DNA from: Sinohyriopsis cumingii
Lineage: Eukaryota > Mollusca > Bivalvia > Unionida > Unionidae
Direction: 5' to 3'
NCBI GenBank assembly: GCA_028554795.2
Contig: CM068839.1
Span: 39,275,006 to 39,339,005, forward strand
DNA length: 64,000 nt
Part shown: positions 40,422-52,076 of the stretch, one piece after another
How the letters are laid out: each line of letters begins with the position of its first letter
Numbering within the stretch: the stretch's first letter is position 1
Program-made: the position numbers and the translations under genes
The notes under the pieces: generated by a model
Database searches by the model: none
Seen by the model: only the letters and a program-made list of their open reading frames with translations
What the model was told of the DNA's origin: nothing

Positions 40422-40679
40422 TTAATAGCAGCAGAGAGGGCGCCTACCAACGTTGGTCGTCCAGTAATTAAACAAAAAAATAAATAAACACGTAGAGTAC
40501 TTTATTTTTCAGCTACCTTTTCGATAGGGTTTTATTGATGGGGTTGGTTTCAACAAAAAATAAAATCATCTCAAGGAAACGTTTATTTATGAAAATCTGG
40601 ACCTTTCTACAGATTTTATTTTTTGTTTTATTTTATTTATTTGTCGGAATCATTTGGTCTGTTCGCCCTCTCTGCTGCT
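40412..40679 (-). repeat. Polinton right terminal inverted repeat
   Basis: Inverted partner of 23,645-23,913. Its inner edge overlaps the last codons and stop of the ATPase gene (stop ends at 40,421). The 16-bp terminal motif lies at 40,664-40,679 and, inverted, at 40,427-40,442. Confidence 0.97.
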
Positions 40680-40913
40680 CCATGAGGTTTCTTGGATCTG
40701 TACTTCCTATTGATTTCATATTTTTAGTTTATTTTCAATGTGTGAATGTTGTGTAGAGTGATTTGAGTCAATTGTATGTTGAGAGCGTGAGAGAATCATT
40801 GTATTTTTACATCATATATTTTTCTTTATTAATTCATTTCATAAATTTCCATCTTTCTCACAGTGTGTTTGTCTTATTCATTTAGTCCAAAAACCGGTTT
40901 CTATTCTGCGACA
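40680..40913 (+). repeat. 3' LTR of the Gypsy element, right part
   Basis: Continues the LTR interrupted at 23,644 and ends in CGACA, as the 5' LTR does. By eye it differs from the 5' LTR at about 14 substitutions and one short indel over ~235 bp, roughly 94% identity, which dates the Gypsy insertion as older than the Polinton. Confidence 0.9.
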
Positions 40914-41272
40914 CTTGTCAGTAATAGACACATGAAAATGCAATACGGACGATTCCATTTTGACTCAGTCGGTTCACTATTGGCTACCTTATTACACATA
41001 GACTTTATCATAAGAAAGTTTTTAATTTAAAAACAAATCGACATTGCTTAGAGAGCTTAACATTTGGGTTACATAAATAACATGTCGAGCGTAACCAATA
41101 ACATCATGAACACAATTTCCCACTCGATATTAGAACGCAGAACGTAATGAATGTTTGAATTTAGAATTACTCCAAATCAATACAAAATATTACAATCATG
41201 GCTAGTATTCGTGTTTTCCCAAATCTTTACCAGTGTTATGCATGTGCAGATACAGAGAGATAAAGGGAAATG

Positions 41273-41274
<2 letters not shown>
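40914..41274. other. Spacer right of the Gypsy element
   Basis: About 360 bp of AT-rich DNA between the 3' LTR end and a (TA)n tract. No gene, repeat or promoter was recognised. Confidence 0.5.
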
Positions 41275-41354
<80 letters not shown>

Positions 41355-41356
41355 AC

Positions 41357-41386
<30 letters not shown>
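41275..41386. repeat. (TA)n followed by (AAT)n microsatellite
   Basis: A TA tract to about 41,350, then AAT units to about 41,386 that abut the 3' end of the LINE. The AAT part probably belongs to the LINE tail; the TA tract could be its target. Confidence 0.9.
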
Positions 41387-41392
<6 letters not shown>

Positions 41393-43740
41393 GACTTTGT
41401 ATAGCGCCTAATCTTTAGAAGCTCTAAGCGCTTTACAACTTTAGAAAACACCTATAAGATAAGAAACATAATAATATTATTACAAATACAAACAACATGA
41501 AATTAGAAAAACATTTAAAAAAATAAAAAAAACATGCTGGGAATATTTCAGGTAGGAAACATTGTTAGGTCTTTAAGTTTGTTCTTGCTGTCGAAATAAG
41601 TGAGTTTTGAGAGCCCTCTTGAATGTGATCACTGTGTCTTTGTGTCTAAGTTCAGTGGGCAATTCATTCCACGTTGCTGGGCCCTGGTATGCAAAAAAAC
41701 GCTGTCCATATGACTTTGTTTTCGTACTTGGAATAATGAGTATACGATTGTCAGAAGAGGAGCGTAAGTATCTTGCTGGTGTGTACACAAGGGTGAGGTC
41801 AGATAGGTATGTTGGACTAGAGTCCGACAGTGAAACGTAGCACAGACAACACATTTTATGTTTGATTCTGGATCGAATGGATAGCCAGTGTAGGGTACAG
41901 AGCAGCGGAGAGGTGTGCTCTGATCGTGGTACTCTAAGTATGATCCGAGCAGGTGTGTTTTGAACTTTTTGATGTTTCTGGAGTAAATATTGAGATGAAC
42001 CAGACAGAATTGAGTTACAATAGTCCAGTCTTGAAAGTACTAATGAACACACAAGTGTTTTAGTGGCATCAACTGAAAGATATTTGCGAATTGAGCTGAT
42101 GCGTCTCAGCTCAAGATATGCAGCCTTGCATATGTTCATTACATGTTGGTGCAGTGTGAGAGTACTGTCCAGAGTAACACCTACGTTTCATACTGTTTGT
42201 GTGAATTTAATGTTGGCGTTGCTGATATTTATTGTTTTAGGTAAAGGATGTAAATGAGAAAGTCTTTTTGTTGTGATCAGAATGGCCTCAGTTTTGTCAT
42301 CATTCATCTGCAGCTTGTTACAAACCATTCATGATTTCACATCAGAAATGCACCTCTCTACACCTTGGATGGTAGCATTAACTTCAGTTGGGTGGCTAGA
42401 TTTGTATATTTGGGTGTCATCAGCGTACAATTGGTGAGACACTGGATGATGATCTATGACACTTGAGAGCGACTGAATGTACAGAATAAAGAGAACAGGT
42501 CCAAGAACAGACCCCTGTGGAACGCCACAGCATAGATCAACTGGGTAGGAGTGTATTCCATTTGCAGATACAATTTGTGTCCTGTTGACCAAGTAGGACT
42601 TGAACCACAGCAAGGCTGTATCATGAATGCCAAATACATGCTGGAGACGGTGAAGTAATATATCATGGTCTATTGTGTCAAATGCTGCAGACAAATCAAG
42701 GAGGGTGAGGACTGTAGAATGTCCTTAACTACTTTTAGAAGAGTAGTTTTAGTACTGTGGCAAGGGCGATATGCAGATTGTACATTGCTAAGAAGACTGT
42801 TTGAATTTAGATGAGATACAAGCTGGGATAGAACAACCTTTTCTACGATTTTTGAAATGAATGGGAGATTAGAGACTGGGCGGTAGTTCTTTAAATCGTT
42901 ATGGTCTAGTGTTGGGTTCTTCAGCAGAGGCTTTACAATGGCAGTTTTGAAAAATGATGGGAATTCCTTAGATGAGAGAGAGGTATTAATAACGTCAGTT
43001 AGTGAAGGCAATACTAGATCTAAGTACTCAAGCAGCAGTGATGTTGGAATTGGATCAAGTTCACATGACTTTGGTGCACTCTTCCTCACGATTGTACGTA
43101 CGAAATCCATAGAGACAGATTCAAATGCTGCTAATTGTTGCCGCTCAAATTATGTATCCCAACTGTATGGTGACGACGAGTCAATTGAAATTGTAGTGTC
43201 AAGCTTATCTCTAATGGTTTGTACTTTGTCACGGACAAAATTTGCAAACATGTCCGGAAGGTCGACTGGAGAGAAGGTAGTTGGAAGTGGTGTTGATTTG
43301 TTCCTTGACATTAGCTTGTTAGTAATCTCGAAGAGCTCTTTGCAGCTGGAACTTTCCAAGATCTTATTAGTGTAGTGGGCTGATTTTGCTGCATGGACTA
43401 TATTTGTGACATTCTTTTTAGCGACTTCATAGATTTGCTTATGAATAGTGAGTCTGGTGGAAAGCCAGAGCCTCTCAGCTTTACGGCGGTCTCTTTTAGC
43501 AGTGCGAAGCTGGTCCCTAACACTGCTATACCATGGAGAACACTTTTGAATTGATACTCTGCACTTGGTAGCTGGGGCATGTTTGTCAAGTAATGAACGC
43601 AGACAGTTATCGAGTTGTTCTGCGGTAGGAGGTAAGCAAGTCGTTAGGTTACCTTGGATGTCGTGCATTAATTTGGTTCTATTTATCATACGGAGGTTTC
43701 TTTTAGTAGCAGATAAAGGTGGAGGGTTAGGGACTGAAAA
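41387..43740 (-). mobile_element. 5'-truncated CR1/L2-type LINE, decayed
   Basis: Minus-strand ORF2 pieces read in order: 43,150-43,689 (linker with HAPATKCRVS and PWYSSVRDQLRTAKRDRRKAE); 42,670-43,110 (reverse transcriptase start, LKNYRPVSNLPFISKIVEKV); 42,329-42,694 (GVPQGSVLGP and YADD catalytic box); 41,573-42,139 (C-terminal end, [11 protein letters not shown]). Frameshifts and stops separate them, and the endonuclease domain is missing, so it is dead. The family copies RNA by target-primed reverse transcription. A shorter relative lies at 16,300-16,952. Confidence 0.88.
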
Positions 43741-43778
43741 AAAGATGAAAAAAGGTCACGTCCGGATGAAAAGAAAGT

Positions 43779-43783
<5 letters not shown>

Positions 43784-43858
<75 letters not shown>
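43784..43858. repeat. (TA)n microsatellite
   Basis: TA tract bordering the 5' end of the LINE remnant. Confidence 0.95.
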
Positions 43859-43863
<5 letters not shown>

Positions 43864-44099
43864 GAACTGTCAATGGGGCATTCTCTAAAGGCCACCCACC
43901 ACCTTTACAGACAAGTTTAGCTTTTGAGATTACCCAAAATATTAGGTTAGTACCACCTTTTTCAGGAAAATGAAGTAGATAAATACTTTTTTTGCTTTGA
44001 GAAAATTGGTAAATGGTCAAGAGAGCGTTAAACTTTATTCTTACAATGTGTACTTCTTGGCAAAGCGCATACAGTCTACACTTCACCATCGGTACAGCT

Positions 44100-45237
44100 G
44101 CTTATGATGGAGTTAAGGAATATATCTTGAACGGTTATGAGTTGGTAAATAAGGAATTGTAGAAAAGAAACTGGACAACCCCATGGCAAATTTGCAGAGG
44201 AAAAAGAACCACTATTAAGACAGGTGGTGCTCAACCAAGAAGATTGATGAAGATTACGATAACTTCACGCAGCTCATATATAATTGAAGAGTTTAAGAAG
44301 TACATCCATAGGGGTGCAAGGTGGAAACTTTGGAAAATGCTGCTCACCTAGTTGATAACTATGCATTCTCACATTTCACTTCTCCTTTCAGCGGTTGTTT
44401 GGCAAAATAATCAAAACAGTCTCATATGAGTACTTCCAAATTACAATCCGGCACAGCATTTAGAAATCAAACATCTGATATGACTGATCGCAAATCTTTA
44501 TCTCTTCATACATGCACTTATTGTAAAAAGAAAGAGCACGGCATTTATGATTGCTAAATGTTGGAAAGTAAGGAACAGAAATATCTTAGAATGTGCACTT
44601 TTAAAAGAAAAAGAAGAAAAAAGGGCACGTCCGGATGAAAAGAAAGCAACAAAATGAAAGCTATTCCAAATTTTAGTGTTTCAAAGAGGTCAAAGTCAGA
44701 GTTTTGATTTTAACAAAATATTTTGCCCGTCGGAGAAAAGCAACTGATGTGATATTTGGGTATGACTGGATTCTATCGGAAATTAAGTTATGGAGTCTTA
44801 TGTTAAACTCAGTGCCACATTTAGAGGTGCACCATTTCTTTCATCTCCATATTTTCAATCAATCATTTAAAATGTCTGTTTTGCAAGTGTTGTTGGGGAT
44901 GGCAAAGTATTGATTCAAGAAGACAAAAATGGTGTGGATCATCAAGTTTGATTATTTATTTTTTAAATTAAACAAACACCAGAGAAATTATTCTGTAATC
45001 GAGAAGTGATGTTTGACTTTGATATTGGCTTTGCAACAATTTGAAGTGTATATTATTTCAGCTCTTTCTCCGATTATTGTATCTAGTGATCACAAACCCA
45101 TTACTTTAATTAATTTAAATGAAGAACAAAGACCAGATAGTACTGTGGTAATGTCTGATGTTGTAAGAATACAACATTGTTATTGGAACTCCATTGGCTC
45201 AGATTATCTGACTGTAGATGCAATTTCGCGTGTATAG
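44100..45237 (+). pseudogene. Ty3/Gypsy remnant with RNase H end
   Basis: The best-preserved piece is the frame 45,013-45,237. It resembles the RNase H end of Gypsy polymerase: ALQQFEVYI, IVSSDHKPITLINLN and a final DYLTVDAISRV. Upstream, scattered short frames from about 44,280 (gag-like) and 44,700-44,913 fit a gag-to-pol order, but are heavily interrupted. No LTRs were found. It is a different, older element than the one at 19,951. Confidence 0.6.
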
Positions 45238-48200
45238 AAGCAATATATTACTTTTTTGTGTAAACTCTGTATCATTCATAAGACATTTACATATTTCCTA
45301 TTTTAACGTGTATCCCTGATTGTTGCTTGTAGTTTACGCCACTGTTCATTTTTAACTAACCTATTTAGATAGCGATCCTTTGTTCATGATTGCTGATTGC
45401 ACTTTAAGATAATATTTGTAAACATGTTTACATGTCCTCTTGACATTAGTAAATATTAGAAGTGAAGTTGATGACAAATTTGAAGGGGAAATGACCCACA
45501 TCATGGCCATCTTATTGTATAATAGGTTTTTATACAAACACATTGTGGTCAAAATTATTCATTACGTTTTTATATAAGTCCGTGTATAGTCACTTTTAGT
45601 AGTATTCAGATATAATTTGAGGAAATATTTAACCCCCTATAAGATGTCTAACCAGTCACTGAAAGGTAGTGTTACATATAGTTTTCAGTGTGACAGGTAC
45701 AGTAGTTTGAAATTTGATTACAGAATGCATTGCCTATTGCATAAAATCCAATTCTTTAAAATTAAAAGCTCATGGGACAGGCAATTACATGCCATGGATA
45801 GCGGATAGCACCATTAAGACTGCTGCCACAAATTTGTTTTCATCAAGACTGGATGCCAATCCTCACGGTGACAAAGTAGTGTGACATCCATATTCTGGTT
45901 GAAAGCAGATAAGTATGGATTGATGACTTTTGAGATGGAGATTCTTTTATTAACATTTTCAAAGAATGCTTGCATATCTATAACTTTCAGTACACAAAGG
46001 AATAAAGCATGGATATTTTTCTGTTCTTCTGTTACATTAACTAATTTTTGTATGTATTATCCAACACATGGACAGATTCATTTTCTCATATACCTATATA
46101 TATATATATATAAAGCAACTACAGTTTCCATAAGATGATTAGAAAAAGCAGCATCTTGTAAGAAAGTAGGATTAATAAGTTTGGATAGGAGTCCAGACAA
46201 AGTAAGTTCACCATAGTCTACAAGTTTTACAGGAATATTGTATACTCCATTGGCTTTATAGAATTTAAACTCACTCATTGATCTAGAACATAATTAATGA
46301 GAATTCATGAATATCTCACTTGTTTACTTTAATAGCATTAAAAGCATGGATGGGGCACATTAGAATCCTGAATCCACTCTATGCCTTTCGCTACATAAAA
46401 AAAATAATTGAAAATTGAGCATACATTACTTTGGTCAGATACAATTTTGCTTCATTTGTTAAAATAGATGTGTTATCATGAGCCTTTCTTTGGAAAGAAA
46501 AAGATCAATATCTGAAGACTAGTCTTTTGACTTCATCCCCTAATGGCATCAATAAAATAAATGTAATTTTAATATTACTCCTCATTAGATTTCTTACTTT
46601 CTTCCACTGATTTTATAATTTTCCCAGTTGGTTATTTATACATTTTATAAAACAATTGAACATTCTCTTCTTAAAAATAGCTTTGCAAGATGAGCTGATC
46701 TTGTATGGGGAAGGGTCTTTCTTAGAAAACCTTTGCTTAGCTTGAGCATATTCCTCACTGATTCAAAGACAAGCAGCTAGTGTGTATGTGTCATGTACAT
46801 CATCAAAATTCACATGAAACAGAGCCCTAATTATACCATAAACAATATGATTATTAATCAAAGTTCTCTTATGAAATGTAATTTGCTATCTTGTTAGGGT
46901 TCACATCCTCCCCAAATAAAGTACAAACTAAACTATACTAGTCATTCAAACAACAGTTAAAACTAACTCTTTTAAAAATAGTTTGGGACTTTGGTAAGTA
47001 TAACATCATTAAAAGTTGCTTTTTGGTCTTTAACAAGATTATTTAGAACAAACATATCACTAAATTTGTTTGAAAGATTTAATATTTTTTAATATTATGC
47101 AGATCATAATTATGATCACCTATTGCTACTATTTGGTCACAACTGAAGAGAGATTTGTCTAAAGTTTCACTTGGGTTCCCATTAAAAAATGGGGTCGGAC
47201 AAAGATGGTGCTCTATTTAGACCAAAATTCCCCATTTCCTACCATTAACATTCAGTTCAATACAAATGCTCTGAATGTGTTTGCATTCCATTTCTGGCCT
47301 TGACCTGACAGAAAGATCTTATTAAATGAACAATGCCAGTCCTCATCCCAAAAGTTCTATCCTTAGATAGCCTAGAGCAAGGGAATGTAAACATTTAATA
47401 CCTGAAGCACAAGTGGAGTTTAGTATCAGTTCTGCAACATGTCAACAATTCAATCAGCAAAAGAGAGAAAATAATTCTCCATATTTTTATCCAAGCCTAC
47501 TTATATTCAATACATATGGTAATTATGAGTCATTTCCAATTTGCAGCTTTAGAGCTTCTGAACCTGGTGAGGAGAAAATTCATGTTTGTACTGAAAACTT
47601 TAGTTTTCTTGATCATCACTTCCAGCTGGTGGAATGAAAAAGAAAAAAGTATCTTGGCTTTGCTCGAATGAAAAATAGCAACACAAAAAGCTAATTTTAT
47701 TGCTTTAGTCTACTATGTCTGGTCCTTTTATTTCAATTATTTTTAAGCCTCCTTCCATTTGCATGGACATGATGGCATGCAAACATGATAGATATACAAA
47801 ATATTCTATTAAATGAAATACAAGAAATGTAATGTAGGCAAAAGTTTATTGAAATACTGATTCCACATACACAGATGAATTAAGTAAATCAAAATGACAA
47901 TGTGAAAAATGAAAAAATGAGAATGACAATAGGTCTTAATAATGAAAAAAAGGTTTTTATTATAATTTTTAGAACTCTTTCACGTAAATCCAAACATTTC
48001 CACCTTGACTCTTTCAAATAAAAGAAATAATTATAATCTTCCACACAATACAAATATAGCTTTGAACACATCTGGCATATAAAAGTTCTATACAAGATTA
48101 TTTTCAATTAGCATATCACAGCCTTTTTAACCATTAAGTCAGAGCTTAAAGATGATAAATCTAGTTACTAACACAAAATCTGGAAAACAAGTGGTTCTTA

Positions 48201-49720
48201 TAAAAGGATAAACATGCAAATAAAAAAAAGGTGTAGGAATAAATGATTCAATAAATGGTACACTCTCTTTCCATCAAAAATATGCTAGTCTTGACATTGT
48301 TCCCGAGTTATCTCAACCTCTAGTGAAAATGGACAAATTCAGAAGAAAACCAACGTACCACCAGTACTTATATGCCTAATTTTGCTTCTTGAGAGCACTA
48401 CTTTAATGAATACATATGTGGGGAGGGGAACCATTGTGCAGGTTTTAAATACAATACCATTATTTCCAATCATCAATCGGCAACTGCTGATACAATGTCT
48501 ACCAGTGTCTTGTGCATAACACTAAAATTATTTTATCCACAAGTATTAACACCCCTAATGACAATAGATTTGGTCTAAAAGCTAAATAACAGTTCAAATA
48601 GAATTAACCATTACCAATAAGATTAAGAAGAGTATCAACATACAAAAGATATGAGCAATACTAATTGTAAAATTTCATCTTTCAGTATTGTTAGTGACAA
48701 ACATTTTGCACATTTGTTAAATGTAAATAGCAACTTCTACTTTTCCCATTATTAGTGAATCAATATTAAATTCAGCATCCTGATTCAAACAACAAAGTAA
48801 ATTTGCTAGATGATAAATACCAAAAGCTATAATAATCTGGGTAAGATCTTATTACTTGCATTAGAACATGCAATTCATGTCTCTCACAGTCTGGAAACCA
48901 GTGGATGAGAATTTGCCAACATACCAAATTTGACTGAAATCATGTGTTTTAAAAAATGGAATTAGGCAAGGAAATTAAACTGTGTGTATGAAGAAAACTG
49001 AGGCCAGAGCTCTACCAAAAAGACTTAAAACCTGAACTCATCTGAAAAGTCCAATAAAAGTTATCTTGTGGAAATAAGGGTTGGAGTCTTCAGTGTTCAG
49101 GCTGTAGTGTTGCTAAAAGAAAATTTTAAAAACTGACAAGTAAACAGTGAGGTATCAATTGAAGTTACACATCCAATTTGGTTTAAATCTCGTGATAATA
49201 AATAGTCATTATATTGAGTAACATAAAACCCACTTGATATTGACAATCAGATGTCATAATTCTACCAAAATGATGACTGCACACTGAATATGGTTGAAAT
49301 TCAATAATGATCACAAAAGAGTTGGTGTGTAGAAACAAAAGGGGAGATAATCCAAAAATTTGGGTCAATAACTTTGCAAAAACATTGATAACTAGTAACC
49401 TCATTTGAGATGTTGTCATTCTGAAACTGTAGATCAAATTAAGCTGAAATCCATGAAGAAGAGCCCAATATTGTGTAGAAATAAAAGATTGATTTACATA
49501 ATTTGGGGTAAAAAATTATGACAAAGAACACTTAAAACTGAACTCATCTAAAATAGGCAGTACATAAAATCTTGTTCGAAATTCAAATAATAATAATATA
49601 ATTGTGCACACAAAAAATTATATGCATAATTTAGACATTTTTAACTCAGCCAAATAATGCTTGAAATCTAATAATAATTAAAAAAGTAACTGTGCAGAAC
49701 AAAAGTAGGACAGTTTGACA
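45238..49720. other. Gene-poor AT-rich region
   Basis: About 4.5 kb with only short chance frames (longest under 90 codons, rich in Phe/Ile/Lys/Asn). There is a small (TA)n at ~46,097. No transposon ends, splice-compatible exons or RNA genes were recognised. Confidence 0.6.
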
Positions 49721-49723
49721 CAT

Positions 49724-50278
49724 ACTTTAGTAAACTGGTGTTCTGGTATGAATTTCATAAATCACATCAGCAGCTTTCTGGGTTGAAAGCACTGGTAAAT
49801 AGTATTATCTACTATCATTATGCATTTTTTAAAGAAATTTTTATATTTTTAATAATACCAGAACCAAAAAAAGTACTCTTAATCCAAATAGACCTTGATG
49901 TCTTTAAGCTAGCCGGTTTTATTAGGTGCTTTATCTCTACTTTCATTGATACAAGTCTGTTCCACTTTTGTTTCTGCACAATTACTACTAATTTAAGTAG
50001 TATTGGATTTTTGTTTTTAAGAAAAATCTGCAGTTCAGCTCTACTGACAAGGCCTCAAATGACTGTGATTTTTAACATATTCTATCATTTTATGGAGTGA
50101 CAGCTGCCAATTGTCCACATCGCTCTATGTGATTCTGCATAATAAATGTATTTAGTTTTGAATTTGAATAAATCTGCTTTGAAGTTTAATTCTGATGTAC
50201 TGCCTACAAGAGATGGCTAGGAGTAATCTAATGTATCAACCAAGCATGGCAAGGCAGGCAGTTTTAAAGCTAATGTAT
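49724..50278. repeat. Old diverged tandem copy of the segment that follows
   Basis: 49,724-50,105 aligns with 50,606-50,985, sharing words such as aaatcacatcagcagctttc and gaaagcactggtaaatagta, but with many differences. This is a tandem duplication of roughly 0.88 kb, much older than the 13-kb duplication. Positions 50,190-50,278 begin the degenerate minisatellite that continues to ~50,575. Confidence 0.8.
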
Positions 50279-52076
50279 TGCCCTGTAAGAGGTGGTAGGC
50301 ATTGCCCAGAAAGACACAGTAGTTAGTACATCTTCTACTGTATCACCAATGTAGACATAGCAGGCAGTTTTACATCCAGTGTCTGGCAGTTTTACTTACA
50401 ATGTTAGTTATTGCCCAGTAAGCCATGACATGCAGTACATCTACCAAGTTTGACACGAGTACTGCTGGTTTTACCTCAAATGTATTACCTTGCAAGAGAT
50501 GGCAGGCAGTAGATCCTGAATGTATCACAAGTAAGACATAGCAGGCATTATTACATCCATTCTAATGCTTAGCAAGAAAGTACATATTGATGGAAGGAAA
50601 GATAATTTAGTAAACTCATATTCTGGTATTAACTCCACAAATCACATCAGCAGCTTTCACAACTGAAAGCACTGGTAAATAGTATTACATACTATCATTA
50701 GGTATTTTTTTAATTTAAATAATACCCAAGAATAATTACAACAATACCAGAATAAAATGAAGTACTATTTATACTAATAGATGTAGTATTGTTGCTAGCC
50801 TGTTTTAGGAGGGTGCTTTATCTTTTCCTTCCATTATTATGTCTGTTCCTACTTTTATTTCTACAAAATTACTCTCTTCACTATTATTGGATTTCAACAA
50901 AATCTGATGTACAGTTCTCTTTTGGTATGACCTCAAGTGTTAGTAATTTTCAGCATTCTACATTATCATTTTATTGAGTTATGGCCTGCAAATCATCTAA
51001 ATCACCCACTGTAACTCTGCACAATGGCTCTATTTAGTAATATCGGTTTCAACAATTGACTGTCCATAGAACTGCATTACAACATGATACCAGATCACCT
51101 CTCATTCCTACATACATTAATACTCAACCTCTGAGCAGCTTTGTACTCAGCTCCCTCAACACAAGCACAACACGATTCATTTTAAAATTTCAGCCACCTG
51201 ACCTTTAAAAAAAATTCTTCATCCTGATAATATTTCAGACAGATTTCTCTAATGTATATGTTCCATCCTCATAAAGCACAGTATTTGCATAATTGATGCC
51301 TGAAATCAAAAACTTCGTTGCATAATTATAAAAAAATAAATATGATAGCATGATTATCAAATGACAAACCATAAACAAAAAAATACACAAAGAATTATGA
51401 TGCTGAAACATGTCATAAATCTGTTTTTAAAAGGAATGTATTTTCATTTTCCTGGGAAAACATGCTCATTGGTGTTACAGATATTAAGTTCTTCCCATAC
51501 ACATTTGTATGTTTTGTACTAAAATTAATAAATGTTTTACCAACTGAAAATTTCATACCTAAAGAAACATGCATTTGAGACATTAAAATTTTATAATTTT
51601 TTATACAAGTTATGATTAAAGCATGAACTATCCAATGAACTCTTTTTCAAGAGTAATGAAAAATACCTCCACAGCTGAATGAAATTAGAATACGTTCGAT
51701 TCATTGGAATCAAAAGTGTAATTGGTCCCAGACACAGCTACTGAAATAACTATAAAAAAATTATCTATATTTAAATTTGTTTGATGTTATAATTCCTTGC
51801 AAAAACATGGAATCTGTCAAAAACCACTGTGAAACCCAATGAGTCAAAATCTGATCCCAAATGATAGCCATATTCTTGAAACTTTCTGAATGTTTAAAGA
51901 AAAAAAATTGTAAAATATTTCAAAATTGTTCGTGAAAATAATACATCTGCAAGAAATGTTTTAAAGAAAAATTTTTAACTAAAGAGGCCACAATGAACAT
52001 TATAGATACATTTTTATAAAAAAACAACTGCACACACATAGAAAATAAAACTGCAAGAAATGTATTTATACAAATT

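Larger units (their letters stand above)
23645..40679. mobile_element. Complete Polinton/Maverick (adintovirus-like) element, 17,035 bp
   Basis: Bounded by ~268-bp terminal inverted repeats starting AGCAGCAG and by a CCATG direct duplication (23,640-23,644 and 40,680-40,684). The interrupted LTR joins cleanly across it, giving an exact boundary. Gene content is diagnostic of Polintons: family-B polymerase, retroviral-type integrase, A32-like packaging ATPase, adenain-like protease, double-jelly-roll and penton-like capsid proteins. It also has PLA2 and fibre proteins as in adintoviruses. The visible duplication is 5 bp, where 5-6 bp is usual. Several genes are broken, so this copy is probably not autonomous now. 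Confidence 0.97.
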
